A DNA stretch of 18,327 nt, taken from NCBI GenBank assembly GCA_902774195.1, contig CACYHM010000005.1, forward strand, positions 1 to 18,327, in the 5' to 3' direction. Of the stretch, positions 7,762 through 15,052 are shown piece by piece; position 1 is the first letter of the stretch, and every line of letters begins with the position of its first letter. This DNA comes from an uncultured Eubacteriales bacterium. Its GTDB lineage: Bacteria; Bacillota_A; Clostridia; Peptostreptococcales; Anaerovoracaceae. The notes below the pieces were generated by a model. It did not search any database and had not been told where the DNA came from. It was given only the letters and a program-made list of their open reading frames with translations. Both the position numbers and the translations under genes were made by a program.

Positions 7762-8670
7762 CTATTCGTCCTTGTAGCCCCAGCTGCGGATGGTCCTCTC
7801 CGAGTCGCGCCATCCCTCCTTCACCTTTACGAAAAGGCTCAGGAACACCTTGCACCCTAAAAGATCCTCTATCTCGAGGCGCGCAGCCTTGCCGACGCCC
7901 TTGAGCTTATTGCCGCCCTTGCCGATGATTATGCCCTTGTGCGACTTCTTTTCGCAGTAGATCACGGCGCCTATCTCGGTCGCCCTGCCCGGCTCTTCAG
8001 GCTCCTTGAAAGTCTCGACCTCGACGAACACGCCGTGCGGCACTTCGTCTTCGAGATAGTTCATGAGTTTCTCTCTTATGATCTCGCTCACGATAAACCT
8101 GACCGGGTCGTCCGTAGCGATATCTTCCGGATAGTACATCGGACCGTCTTTCATGTAGCCGGTAAGGCGGTCTCTGAGTTCTTCGACATTGTCGCCCCTG
8201 AGCGCGGACACTCCGTATATATCGTCGAAGAGGCCCGTCTCGTCATATCTGTTGTAAAGTGCCAGATACTGCTCGGGGCTCATGAGATCCATCTTGTTTA
8301 CGGCCAGGAGCTTCGGAGCTTCGGCATCCTTCAGCAGCCTGATGATGCTCTCGTCTCCCTTGCCGAATTCCATCGTGCCGTCGACGATAAGAAGTATAAC
8401 GTCAACTCCGCTGAGCGTGTTGATGGCGGTCTCGTTGATAGCGCTGCCCAGCTTGTTGTGCGGCTTGTGTATTCCCGGAGTATCGAGAAAGACCATCTGC
8501 AGGCCCTCCCCTCCATCGTACTCAAGATCCGTGTATATCCCCTTTATCCTGTTTAGTGTCGTCTGCGGCTTTGCCGATGTGATGGCGATCTTCTCGCCCA
8601 GCATCGCATTCATGAGAGTGGACTTGCCCACGTTCGGCCTGCCGGCTATGCCTATAAAACCTGATTTCAT
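7762..8670 (-). CDS. era: GTPase Era
   Basis: This 302-residue GTPase binds the 3' end of 16S rRNA and acts in small-subunit maturation. The G1 loop GRPNVGKST is at residues 10-18, G2 lies in SAKPQTTLNR, G3 DTPG is at 63-66 and G4 NKMD at 125-128. The C-terminal KH domain carries GIIIGKGGNKLKGVGKAARLE, followed by the conserved VKVKEGWRD near the end. The start codon lies 20 bases downstream of a GTAAAG palindrome (8690-8709). The only ribosome-binding-like sequence is a weak AAGAAG, so translation may rely on coupling or on the structured leader. It is cotranscribed with ybeY upstream and recO downstream. Confidence 0.97.
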   Translation of the reverse strand: MKSGFIGIAGRPNVGKSTLMNAMLGEKIAITSAKPQTTLNRIKGIYTDLEYDGGEGLQMVFLDTPGIHKPHNKLGSAINETAINTLSGVDVILLIVDGTMEFGKGDESIIRLLKDAEAPKLLAVNKMDLMSPEQYLALYNRYDETGLFDDIYGVSALRGDNVEELRDRLTGYMKDGPMYYPEDIATDDPVRFIVSEIIREKLMNYLEDEVPHGVFVEVETFKEPEEPGRATEIGAVIYCEKKSHKGIIIGKGGNKLKGVGKAARLEIEDLLGCKVFLSLFVKVKEGWRDSERTIRSWGYKDE

Positions 8671-8689
8671 TATTGATATCTTCTTTCTT

Positions 8690-8734
8690 ATGTAAAGAAA
8701 TCTTTACATTTCATACGTAAAGTTTTCTTTACAT
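8690..8734. repeat. Palindrome pair, locus 2 (between ybeY and era)
   Basis: ATGTAAAG-AAAT-CTTTACAT (8690-8709, perfect 8-bp arms) and ACGTAAAG-TTTT-CTTTACAT (8715-8734) fill most of the 64-base gap between the ybeY stop and the era start. Their core starts are 25 bases apart, closer than the 31-35 of the other pairs, and no long third inverted repeat follows. In mRNA each could form a stem with a 4-base loop just upstream of era. Confidence 0.8.
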
Positions 8735-9238
8735 TCACTTTCTTCCGAGTCCTATCGCTGACAGGACTTTCTCTTCTTTTTCTCTCATCACAGCTTTTTC
8801 GTCCTCTTCCATGTGATCATACCCGAAGAGGTGCATCACGCTGTGGACGAAAAGGTAGAGCATCTCGCGCGTGAAGCCTGTGCCGTACTCCCTTGCCTGT
8901 TCAGCCGCGACATCATAGCATATGACGACGTCTCCTATCAGGGTCTCCGTCTCCTCGTCGAGAAGGTCTTCGAGCAGCTCGTCATGTCCGCCGAACTGAG
9001 GGAAGCTGAGGACATCAGTCACCCTGTCCCTCTGCCTGTATTCGCGGTTCAGTTCGAGTATCTCGTCCCTGTCCACTACAGAGACTCCGAGCTCCGCATC
9101 GATGTCCGGAAGACTCACTCCTTCAGACGCAAGCTCTTCGCCGAATTCGTTCTGCATCGCGCGTTCGAAAGCCTGCTCCATGAGTTTCCAGATCTCGGGT
9201 GTCAGCCTGTCGTTTTCGTCATTGTAAATGATATGCAT
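8735..9238 (-). CDS. ybeY: Endoribonuclease / rRNA maturation factor YbeY
   Basis: This 167-residue UPF0054 protein is a zinc-dependent endoribonuclease acting in 16S rRNA 3'-end maturation and ribosome quality control. The metal-binding signature HSVMHLFGYDH at residues 132-142 supplies the three histidines H132, H136 and H142. The upstream DRVTDVLSFP (71-80) and IGDVVICYDVA (101-111) are family-conserved. The start is set by an AGGGGG-type ribosome binding site 6 bases upstream. It is transcribed after phoH (33-base gap) and before era, its functional partner in small-subunit maturation. The yqfF, dgkA and cdd genes found here in Bacillus are absent. Confidence 0.96.
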   Translation of the reverse strand: MHIIYNDENDRLTPEIWKLMEQAFERAMQNEFGEELASEGVSLPDIDAELGVSVVDRDEILELNREYRQRDRVTDVLSFPQFGGHDELLEDLLDEETETLIGDVVICYDVAAEQAREYGTGFTREMLYLFVHSVMHLFGYDHMEEDEKAVMREKEEKVLSAIGLGRK

Positions 9239-9271
9239 GCTAAAGCCCCCTCACTGCGAACAGCCCGCAGC

Positions 9272-10264
9272 CTATCTGCTGCTGACCTTGTCGCCCTTCA
9301 CATGGCTCCTGCTTTTTACTTTGCTGTCGTATGTGTCGTATGCCCTGATGATGCGCTTCACGAGCTCGTGTCTGATGACGTCGACCTCGCTGAAGGAATT
9401 GAACTTTATGCCTTCGACGCCCTTCAGTATCTTCTGAGCTTCCATAAGGCCCGATCTGGTGCCCGACGGCAGGTCGATCTGGGTTATGTCTCCGGTGACC
9501 ACGACCTTCGAATTGAAGCCCATCCTTGTCAGGAACATCTTCATCTGCTCGCGCGTGGTGTTCTGGGCCTCGTCGAGAATGATGAAGGCGTTGTCGAGGG
9601 TGCGGCCTCTCATGTACGCGAGCGGCACTACCTCTATGACTCCCTTTTCTCTCAGTCTCTGCGAAGCCTCTATCCCGAGAACGTCATACAGCGCGTCATA
9701 CAGCGGTCTGAGGTAAGGATCGACCTTCTCCTGCATGTCGCCCGGCAGAAATCCCAGCCTCTCTCCTGCCTCTACAGCCGGTCTTGTGAGTATGATCCTC
9801 TCGACCTGTTTGCTCTTGTAGGCATTCACCGCCATCGCGCACGCGAGGTATGTCTTGCCCGTGCCCGCAGGTCCTATGCCGAACACCATGTCGGTGTTCC
9901 TGATATTATCGACGTATTCCTTCTGGGCCTGGGTCTTCGGCTTGAGAGGCCTTCCCGTGTGCGTATAGCAGATGATGTCCCTGGAAGCGGATTTTTCGTC
10001 GTACGACTTGCCTCCGGCCTCCATCTCGATAAGATAGCTGAGCTTCTGAGCGTCTATCTCAGGCTCTATGGTCAGAGTCTCGATGAGCTTCGCGATGATG
10101 CGCGCCGCAAGCTCAGGGTTCCTGCCTCTTATGGTGAGCACGCCGTTTCTGAACGACATCTCAGTGCCCGTGAATTTCTCTACAGAGCGTATATTGGCGT
10201 CATAATTGCCGAACAGGCCCTGTACATCGATCTCTTCCGGAATGTTTAATTTGAATTCTTCCAT
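9272..10264 (-). CDS. phoH: PhoH family ATPase (YbeZ/PhoH-like)
   Basis: The 330-residue protein has an N-terminal region typical of bacterial PhoH/YbeZ proteins and a P-loop ATPase core. Walker A is GPAGTGKT at residues 131-138 and Walker [12 protein letters not shown] at 227-237, with the family-specific [17 protein letters not shown] at 160-176 and [13 protein letters not shown] at 254-266. Proteins of this group are linked to RNA handling and work with YbeY, whose gene follows directly. The exact activity (helicase or remodelling ATPase) is not settled by sequence. It starts 16 bases after yqeY, with AAAGG just upstream. Confidence 0.93.
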   Translation of the reverse strand: MEEFKLNIPEEIDVQGLFGNYDANIRSVEKFTGTEMSFRNGVLTIRGRNPELAARIIAKLIETLTIEPEIDAQKLSYLIEMEAGGKSYDEKSASRDIICYTHTGRPLKPKTQAQKEYVDNIRNTDMVFGIGPAGTGKTYLACAMAVNAYKSKQVERIILTRPAVEAGERLGFLPGDMQEKVDPYLRPLYDALYDVLGIEASQRLREKGVIEVVPLAYMRGRTLDNAFIILDEAQNTTREQMKMFLTRMGFNSKVVVTGDITQIDLPSGTRSGLMEAQKILKGVEGIKFNSFSEVDVIRHELVKRIIRAYDTYDSKVKSRSHVKGDKVSSR

Positions 10265-10280
10265 CTATGCCTTTCTATGA

Positions 10281-10736
10281 TCACTTGCCGCTGAGGAATT
10301 CCTTTACAGCCTTGTTGACAGCAGAACCGTCAGCCTTGTCCCTGAGCTCTGCCATGACGCCCTTCATGAGCGCTCCCATGTTCTTCATGTCGCCCTCGAT
10401 GCCGAGCTTACCGGCTATCTCTTTTACCTTTGCCTTTATCTCTTCTTCGCCCATCTCTTCAGGCAGGTATCCCTGGAGGATCTCGATCTCCTTCTTGTAG
10501 CCTTCGACCATGTCGTCTCTTCCGGCCTTCGCGAAGTCCGCAAGTGCATCGGTCCTCATCTTGACCTGCTTCTTGATGATCTTTACGATATCGGCATCGT
10601 CGCTCAGTTCGACTCTCTGATCGACTTCGTACTGCTTGATCGCGGCCCTGACCATATTGACGGTCTCCTTCTTTACCGCGTCGGCGCTCTTCATGGCGTC
10701 CTTGTAATCCTGCATCAGTTGTTCCTTAAGACCCAT
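10281..10736 (-). CDS. yqeY: GatB/YqeY domain protein
   Basis: The 151-residue protein begins MGLKEQLMQDYKDAMKSADAV and has the all-helical YqeY fold related to the tRNA-binding tail of GatB, ending GSAVNKAVKEFLSGK. YqeY proteins are thought to assist tRNA-dependent amidation or a related tRNA step, but their precise role is unproven. AAGGAG lies just upstream of the ATG. It follows rpsU as in most Firmicutes, but with an intrinsic terminator (10769-10799) in between, so its expression depends on read-through or on a promoter not seen here. Confidence 0.92.
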   Translation of the reverse strand: MGLKEQLMQDYKDAMKSADAVKKETVNMVRAAIKQYEVDQRVELSDDADIVKIIKKQVKMRTDALADFAKAGRDDMVEGYKKEIEILQGYLPEEMGEEEIKAKVKEIAGKLGIEGDMKNMGALMKGVMAELRDKADGSAVNKAVKEFLSGK

Positions 10737-10768
10737 TTCACTTCTCCTTTATGTATCGGTCGTTAATG

Positions 10769-10799
10769 AAAAATGCGAACCGTCAGCTATGGTTCGCAT
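10769..10799 (-). terminator. Intrinsic terminator between rpsU and yqeY
   Basis: On the minus strand ATGCGAACC (10799-10791) pairs perfectly with GGTTCGCAT (10781-10773) around a 9-base loop and is followed by four T residues. It lies 12 bases beyond the rpsU stop. The short T run suggests partial termination, which would give more rpsU than downstream mRNA. Confidence 0.8.
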
Positions 10800-10811
10800 C
10801 CTCATTTGCTA

Positions 10812-10991
10812 TTAATACTTGCGAGCTTTCTTGCGAGCAGCCTCAGACTTTTTCTTACGTCTTACGCTTGGCTTCTCGTAGTGCTCTCTCTTGCGCAGCT
10901 CTGCCATGACGCCATCGCGAGCGCAAGATCTCTTAAATCTCTTAAGAGCACTCTCCAGGCTCTCGTTCTCTCTTACGACTACCTGTGCCAT
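10812..10991 (-). CDS. rpsU: 30S ribosomal protein bS21
   Basis: This 59-residue basic protein reads [20 protein letters not shown] at its start and ends [13 protein letters not shown], the standard S21 pattern. S21 binds the 30S head/platform region near the 16S 3' end and helps mRNA recognition. The ATG at 10991 has a near-perfect AGGAGGTGA ribosome binding site at 11009-11001. A consensus promoter lies at 11080-11108 and a terminator directly downstream. It heads the housekeeping cluster through glyQS. Confidence 0.97.
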   Translation of the reverse strand: MAQVVVRENESLESALKRFKRSCARDGVMAELRKREHYEKPSVRRKKKSEAARKKARKY

Positions 10992-11034
10992 ATTCTTGTC
11001 TCACCTCCTGTCGCCATTGGATTTATGCGCATCC

Positions 11035-11058
11035 GGCCATGGGGTCTGACCCCTGGCC
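11035..11058 (-). promoter_or_regulatory. GC-rich hairpin in the rpsU leader
   Basis: GGCC and GGGG at 11035-11044 pair with CCCC and GGCC at 11050-11058, giving an 8-bp stem interrupted by a small internal loop with the 5-base loop TCAGA (minus-strand sense). It lies about 15 bases downstream of the predicted transcription start and 25 bases upstream of the ribosome binding site. It is a candidate leader for autoregulation or mRNA stability, with no established match recognised. Confidence 0.5.
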
Positions 11059-11079
11059 AAAGATGACCGCAACGCAGTG

Positions 11080-11108
11080 ATTGTACTACGCTTAAAACAG
11101 ATTGTCAA
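11080..11108 (-). promoter_or_regulatory. Consensus promoter for rpsU, overlapping the end of nnr
   Basis: TTGACA (11108-11103) and TACAAT (11085-11080) are separated by exactly 17 bases on the minus strand. The -35 box and most of the spacer lie inside the last codons of nnr. Predicted transcription starts near 11073, giving a leader of about 80 bases. Confidence 0.85.
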
Positions 11109-12612
11109 TAATATCTCCTGCCATCATTTTTCGCCTTGCTCCGCCGTCAAGCGCGTACTTCTCAGCAGCCTTGCCGTGCAGCATCACGCCGTAGAGGAGA
11201 CTTGTGTCGAGCGAATTGCCCTGCGCGATGAGCGATGCGATTACTCCCGCCAGGACGTCTCCCGATCCAGCCGTGGCAAGACCGGAGTTGCCCACTGTGT
11301 TTATGAAGAGGCTGCGGCCGTTTCCTTTGTCCCTCAGCGCTATGAGAGACACATCGGATTTTACCACCATGCTCACCTCGAATTTCTCTGAGAACTTTCT
11401 GGTGTACGCGATCCTGTTTCTGGCGACCACGTTGATGTCCTCTCCGCAGAGCCTTGCCATCTCTCCCAGATGCGGCGTTATGACGCACGGGCATCTCCTC
11501 TTGCGCAGAGATTTCAGGTTCTTAGAGATGAGGTTCAGCGCTCCGGCATCGAATACCGCAGGCTTTTTGCCGGCGAGTATCTGCTTGACGAGCAGCCTTC
11601 CGACCGAATCCTCCTTGAGTCCCGGTCCTATGAGGAGCACATCGACGCCTGTTGCGAAACCCTCGAATGCCCCCAGCACATCATCAGGCTTATACGGCAC
11701 AGCGACAGCTTCAGGTATGGATACGTTGAAGAATCCGGTGTACTTGCTCGGACAGAATATCTTTACCAGTCCGCAGCCCGCCCTGTACGCGGCCTTGGCT
11801 GCAAGCATGCCCGCGCCGAGCATGCCGTTTGAGCTGATGACGACTCCTACCGTTCCGAAGGTGCCCTTGTGCCCGCTCTCAGGTCTCGGAGCAAGCGCTC
11901 TGTCTATGGTATCTGAGAGGAACTTCGAATCGAGCACCTCGAGCTTGTCAGTCACATTGTCGTATCCGTCAGGCATCAGGCCTATGTCTATGACTTTGAC
12001 CTCGCCGCAGCATTCCCTTCCGGCGCCGAAGAACATACCCGTCTTGTAGCTGCCGAATGTGACCGTGAGGTCGGCCCTGATGGATTCTCCCATGATCAGA
12101 CCGCTGGTCGCGTTGAGTCCGGTAGGGATATCCACCGCCACCTTGAGTCCGGACTTTGAGTTTATATACTTGACCAGCCTGATGTCGTCATCGGAAAGGA
12201 CCTTGTTGAGCCCTATCCCGTACATCCCGTCCACGATGCAGTCGTAGCGGGAGTTAAGGACGCTGCGCTCTATGCCGCGAAGTCCGGAGATCCTTACGTC
12301 CGGATGGGCATTCGCGAGTATGGTCATCTGCCGCTTGAATTCATCACCGGCCTTGTTTATATCGCCTGTGAAGTGCAGCTCGATCTTCTCGTAGCCCGTC
12401 TGCGCAAGCCATCTTGCCGCAGCTATAGCATCGCCGCCGTTGTTTCCGTGACCGGCAAGGATGAGGATCTTGGAAGACCTGTCAGGGATCTTCTCTGCCA
12501 CTGCATCAGCGACTCCCCTGGCAGCGTTCTCCATCAGAACGACGCCCGGAAGACCGGCCTGCATGGCATATTCATCCATGTATTTCATTCCCTTTGCCGT
12601 CAGTGCATACAT
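11092..12612 (-). CDS. nnr: Bifunctional NAD(P)H-hydrate epimerase / dehydratase
   Basis: This 506-residue fusion repairs hydrated NADH and NADPH. The N-terminal YjeF epimerase domain (about 1-225) shows AGHGNNGGDAIAAARWL at 53-69, VDGMYGIGL at 127-135 and VDIPTGLNATSG at 160-171. The C-terminal ribokinase-like dehydratase domain (about 240-500) shows GHKGTFGTVGVV at 248-259, ITPHLGEMARLCG at 378-390, and the catalytic TAGSGDVLAG at 447-456 with the base D452. ADP or ATP is the usual co-substrate of the dehydratase. AGGAGG precedes the ATG. It starts 12 bases after the PyrK-like gene, so the two flavin/nicotinamide-related genes are probably cotranscribed. No terminator was seen at its end, and the rpsU promoter overlaps its stop. 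Confidence 0.95.
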   Translation of the reverse strand: MYALTAKGMKYMDEYAMQAGLPGVVLMENAARGVADAVAEKIPDRSSKILILAGHGNNGGDAIAAARWLAQTGYEKIELHFTGDINKAGDEFKRQMTILANAHPDVRISGLRGIERSVLNSRYDCIVDGMYGIGLNKVLSDDDIRLVKYINSKSGLKVAVDIPTGLNATSGLIMGESIRADLTVTFGSYKTGMFFGAGRECCGEVKVIDIGLMPDGYDNVTDKLEVLDSKFLSDTIDRALAPRPESGHKGTFGTVGVVISSNGMLGAGMLAAKAAYRAGCGLVKIFCPSKYTGFFNVSIPEAVAVPYKPDDVLGAFEGFATGVDVLLIGPGLKEDSVGRLLVKQILAGKKPAVFDAGALNLISKNLKSLRKRRCPCVITPHLGEMARLCGEDINVVARNRIAYTRKFSEKFEVSMVVKSDVSLIALRDKGNGRSLFINTVGNSGLATAGSGDVLAGVIASLIAQGNSLDTSLLYGVMLHGKAAEKYALDGGARRKMMAGDIIDNLF

Positions 12613-12624
12613 CGGCGCTTCCTC

Positions 12625-13350
12625 CTAAGCGATCTTGTCCCAGTCTATTATGTTCTTGTCGAATACAGGCCCGGCATCGCTGCAGTTGAGTCTGCCCATT
12701 TTCGTCTCGATGAAGCAGTCATCGTAGTCGGCGGAATCCGCGAGCACTGTGCTGCTGAGGCTGAACTGACCGTCCTTCGATCTGTCGGCGAGTTCCTTGA
12801 GCATGTCGAGCGAACCGCCGGCGCAGACATAGGCTGCGTTCCTTATGACATCTGAAGCCTTGCCTTCTCTGCCGTTGCTTCCGTCCAGAGTCAGGACCTC
12901 GATCTCGTTGACCAGGTTCCTGAAGCTTTCGAGCATATAGATGTCATTTTTTGACGGATAGCTCAGGACCAGCTTGCATCTGACGCCGCGCATCAAAAGA
13001 CCGCGGGCAAGACCCAGCATCTCCGGGATGCCCATATCGTCCGCTACCAGATAGACCTCTTCAGGCATCGCCTCGAGATCGAATCCGTTGCCCAGGCCCG
13101 TGTTGACCAGGACTTCGTCTCCCGGCTTGAGCTGCGCGAGAACGCCGCTCTCTTTGCCGCTTGCCGGGAACACGATCGTAAATCTGTTGCTGTCGAAATC
13201 GCATACCTGGTAAGGTCTGCGCATCCCGCCGGCTTCTATCATCGCATACTGACCGGGGAGGCTGAAATCGCACTCGCCCATGTCGATAGTCATCTTGTGT
13301 ATGTCACGAACAAGATTGTCGTTCTGTACGACTTTAGCAATCTTTTTCAT
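12625..13350 (-). CDS. PyrK-like flavoprotein with a degenerate Fe-S site
   Basis: The 241-residue protein resembles the electron-transfer subunit of dihydroorotate dehydrogenase B and related ferredoxin-NADP reductase folds. An FAD-binding barrel carries LPGQYAMIEAGGMRRPYQVCD (31-51, like the RRPISIC flavin motif), then GDEVLVNTGLGNGF (77-90), an NAD-binding Rossmann domain from YLVADDMGIPEM (100-111), and AGGSLDML (177-184). In PyrK the C-terminus holds four Cys for a [2Fe-2S] cluster. Here the aligned segment TVLADSADYDDCFIE...LNCSDAGPVF keeps only C212 and C223, with Ala and Tyr at the first two positions, so a normal cluster is unlikely. No pyrD lies nearby. No clear ribosome binding site precedes the ATG (only AAGGA 16 bases away). 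It may be a repurposed NAD(P)H:flavin oxidoreductase. Confidence 0.7.
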   Translation of the reverse strand: MKKIAKVVQNDNLVRDIHKMTIDMGECDFSLPGQYAMIEAGGMRRPYQVCDFDSNRFTIVFPASGKESGVLAQLKPGDEVLVNTGLGNGFDLEAMPEEVYLVADDMGIPEMLGLARGLLMRGVRCKLVLSYPSKNDIYMLESFRNLVNEIEVLTLDGSNGREGKASDVIRNAAYVCAGGSLDMLKELADRSKDGQFSLSSTVLADSADYDDCFIETKMGRLNCSDAGPVFDKNIIDWDKIA

Positions 13351-13424
13351 CTATATCGTAATAATGTCCTTATGTTATTTATCTCTGTCCCGTTTTCCTT
13401 TTGCAGGCAGCCCTTTACCTTGGC

Positions 13425-14381
13425 TTATTTCGACGCCTTGTTGATGGCTTCGATTATCTCGGCCTTGGTCGCCTTGGCGTTCACGCTTACCCCCAGCTTT
13501 GCCGCCGCTGCAAGGAGCTCATCCTTCTTCATCGACATGTCCGCCTTTACCGCAGCCGGAGCAGGCTCATCGATATCGAGCCTTATCGACGGTCTTGCCG
13601 GCATAGCAGGAGCCGGTGCTGCAGGAGCAGGAGTCTGTGCTTCAGGGGCTGCAGGTGCCGGTGCTGCAGGGGCTTCAGGCACCGGTGCTGCAGGTGCTGC
13701 AGGAGGAACATTTACATCGAATGTAACTTCTGCAGGAGCCTGTGCCGGCGCTGCCGTAGGAGCCGCAGGTGCTGCTGCAGGAGCAGGAGCCTGTGCCGGT
13801 GCTGCTGCAGGAGCAGGTGCCGCAGGCATTCCCTGCGCAGGAGCTGCCGGTGTGTAAGGAGCCGCAGGGGCAGCAGGCGCTGGTCCGCCCGCAGCTGCCA
13901 GAGCAGTCGCCTTATTGTCGACTACATAGGTGTCCATGATCTTGTCATGCCAGCCTCTGTTCCTCTCATCTACGAGGATCCATATATATCCGAGCATGAA
14001 CACGCTCGAAGCCTGCTTGACGATGCATTCTCTGTAGAGCATCCTCCAGAATCCGAGCGGCTTGCCGTCAAGGCTCGATACGACCTGGAGCCCGAGTATC
14101 TTCTTTCCGATGCTCGCGGCCTTCGCATAGAATACGAATTCCACGACCACATATGCCAGCAGAAGAAGAAATACTATCACCATCACGGCTGTTGAGCCGC
14201 TGCTTGTCTCATGATAGCCGTAGCTGTACTGGTTGTTATAGCTGTAGTCAAAGCTGTATGTGTTGCGGCTCGGTGCCGCTATCATGCTGATGATGCACAG
14301 CACGAACGGGATCGCCGCGTCGATGCATGCAGCGCCGAATCTCTTGCCCGGCTTAGCGAGTTTCATTCTTTTCTTTGCCAT
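13425..14381 (-). CDS. RDD-family membrane protein with Ala/Pro-rich linker and HeH-like C-terminus
   Basis: Starting at the ATG at 14381 (AGGAG at 14391-14395; an earlier in-frame ATG at 14426 has no such site), the product has 318 residues. Residues 1-155 form an RDD domain: basic KPGKRFGAACIDAAIPFVLCI at the first helix, a Tyr/Ser/Asn-rich exposed loop, a second helix (MVIVFLLLLAYVVVEFVFYA), then GKKILGLQVV and a third hydrophobic segment before RNRGWHDKIMDTYVV, a conserved RDD ending. About 130 residues of Ala/Pro/Gln/Glu repeats follow. The last 35 residues (MKKDELLAAAAKLGVS...KATKAEIIEAINKASK) resemble a HeH/SAP helix-extension-helix, a fold often tied to nucleic-acid binding. The function is unknown. 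It is a single-gene unit with an extended -10 promoter upstream. Confidence 0.8.
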   Translation of the reverse strand: MAKKRMKLAKPGKRFGAACIDAAIPFVLCIISMIAAPSRNTYSFDYSYNNQYSYGYHETSSGSTAVMVIVFLLLLAYVVVEFVFYAKAASIGKKILGLQVVSSLDGKPLGFWRMLYRECIVKQASSVFMLGYIWILVDERNRGWHDKIMDTYVVDNKATALAAAGGPAPAAPAAPYTPAAPAQGMPAAPAPAAAPAQAPAPAAAPAAPTAAPAQAPAEVTFDVNVPPAAPAAPVPEAPAAPAPAAPEAQTPAPAAPAPAMPARPSIRLDIDEPAPAAVKADMSMKKDELLAAAAKLGVSVNAKATKAEIIEAINKASK

Positions 14382-14429
14382 GATGACCCTCTCCTTTTTT
14401 TGGATCGTTAACGAATTGTTATCCAATTG

Positions 14430-14438
14430 ATTATAACA
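14430..14438 (-). promoter_or_regulatory. Extended -10 promoter of the RDD gene
   Basis: On the minus strand TGT precedes TATAAT (14435-14430), matching the TGN extended -10 pattern. No good -35 box lies 16-18 bases upstream, which is common for extended -10 promoters. It sits about 50 bases before the ATG at 14381 and just after the nifU stop. Confidence 0.55.
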
Positions 14439-14476
14439 CTTCTGTCCACGCTTTTATATTGAATTAGAGAATAATT

Positions 14477-14896
14477 CTAGTCTTCGTGAGGTTCGAATCC
14501 GACAAGGCTCTCCGGCATAGGTCTGCCGCTCTTATTGTAATAGTCCACCATTGCAGCCTTGATGGCATCCTCTGCCAGTACCGAGCAGTGTATCTTCCTT
14601 GCCGGGAGTCCGTCGAGAGCTTCCACTACAGCCTTGTTCGTGAGTTCGAGAGCCTCATCGAGAGTCTTTCCCTTGATGAGCTCTGTTGCCATCGAGCTTG
14701 TGGCGATGGCGCTGCCGCAGCCGAAAGTCTTGAACTTCACGTCCTTGATCCTGTCGTCCTCGACCTTTATGTACATCTTCATGATGTCTCCGCAGAGAGG
14801 GTTCCCGACTTCGCCGATACCGTCCGCATCCTCGATCACACCTACATTGCGCGGATGTTCAAAGTGATCCATTACCTTATCTGTATATAGTGACAT
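14477..14896 (-). CDS. nifU: Fe-S cluster assembly scaffold, IscU/NifU N-terminal type
   Basis: This 139-residue scaffold receives sulfur from the cysteine desulfurase and assembles [2Fe-2S] clusters for transfer to apoproteins. The three cluster ligands are C35 (in NPLCGD), C60 (in FGCGSAIATSSM) and C104 (in KIHCSVLAED), and the conserved D37 that makes clusters labile is present. It contains only the IscU-like domain, not the ferredoxin or NFU modules of nitrogen-fixation NifU. A good AAAGGAG ribosome binding site lies about 6 bases upstream, directly beside a GTAAAG palindrome (14914-14933). It is read with nifS across a 308-base gap filled with repeats. The LPPMK motif for HscA chaperones was not seen. 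Confidence 0.95.
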   Translation of the reverse strand: MSLYTDKVMDHFEHPRNVGVIEDADGIGEVGNPLCGDIMKMYIKVEDDRIKDVKFKTFGCGSAIATSSMATELIKGKTLDEALELTNKAVVEALDGLPARKIHCSVLAEDAIKAAMVDYYNKSGRPMPESLVGFEPHED

Positions 14897-14913
14897 TTCT
14901 TTCTCCTTTCATT

Positions 14914-15030
14914 ATGTAAAGTTTTCTTTACATCGTTTACACGCAGATATGTAAAGTTTACTTTACGTCATTTTCACCTGATGTAGTTATGTTGACGTAA
15001 ATATCCTGTTTTCTACAATTTTGCGTCAAC
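14914..15030. repeat. Three-part palindrome module, locus 3 copy 1
   Basis: This contains GTAAAG-TTTT-CTTTAC (14916-14931, arms extending to 8 bp over 14914-14933), GTAAAG-TTTA-CTTTAC (14951-14966), and a 40-base inverted repeat with 11-base arms GTTGACGTAAA (14991-15001) and TTTGCGTCAAC (15020-15030) around an 18-base spacer (one arm mismatch). Core starts are 35 and 40 bases apart. Spacer sequence is not conserved with copy 2, so the palindromes rather than the whole segment appear to be maintained. Confidence 0.85.
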
Positions 15031-15052
15031 TTTTTGTCTGTTATAGTTCAAA

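Noticed and set aside
8759..8795. Third module element after the ybeY-era palindrome pair
   Set aside because: A TGAC occurs at the expected 42-base offset inside ybeY, but no matching CGTCA arm follows, so it is probably chance.
8813..10249. 478-residue plus-strand frame across ybeY and phoH
   Set aside because: Antisense to two well-supported genes, spans their junction, composition unlike a real protein.
13297..14195. Gly/Ala-rich and Cys/Arg-rich plus-strand frames opposite the RDD gene
   Set aside because: They arise from the Ala/Pro-rich repeat of the real minus-strand gene read backwards.
14382..14426. Upstream start for the RDD protein adding 15 residues
   Set aside because: The extra residues are polar and unlike RDD N-termini, and the good ribosome binding site points to 14381.
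14459..14476. Terminator after nifU
   Set aside because: Only a 6-bp AT stem (GAATTA/TAATTC) without a clear T run; too weak to call.
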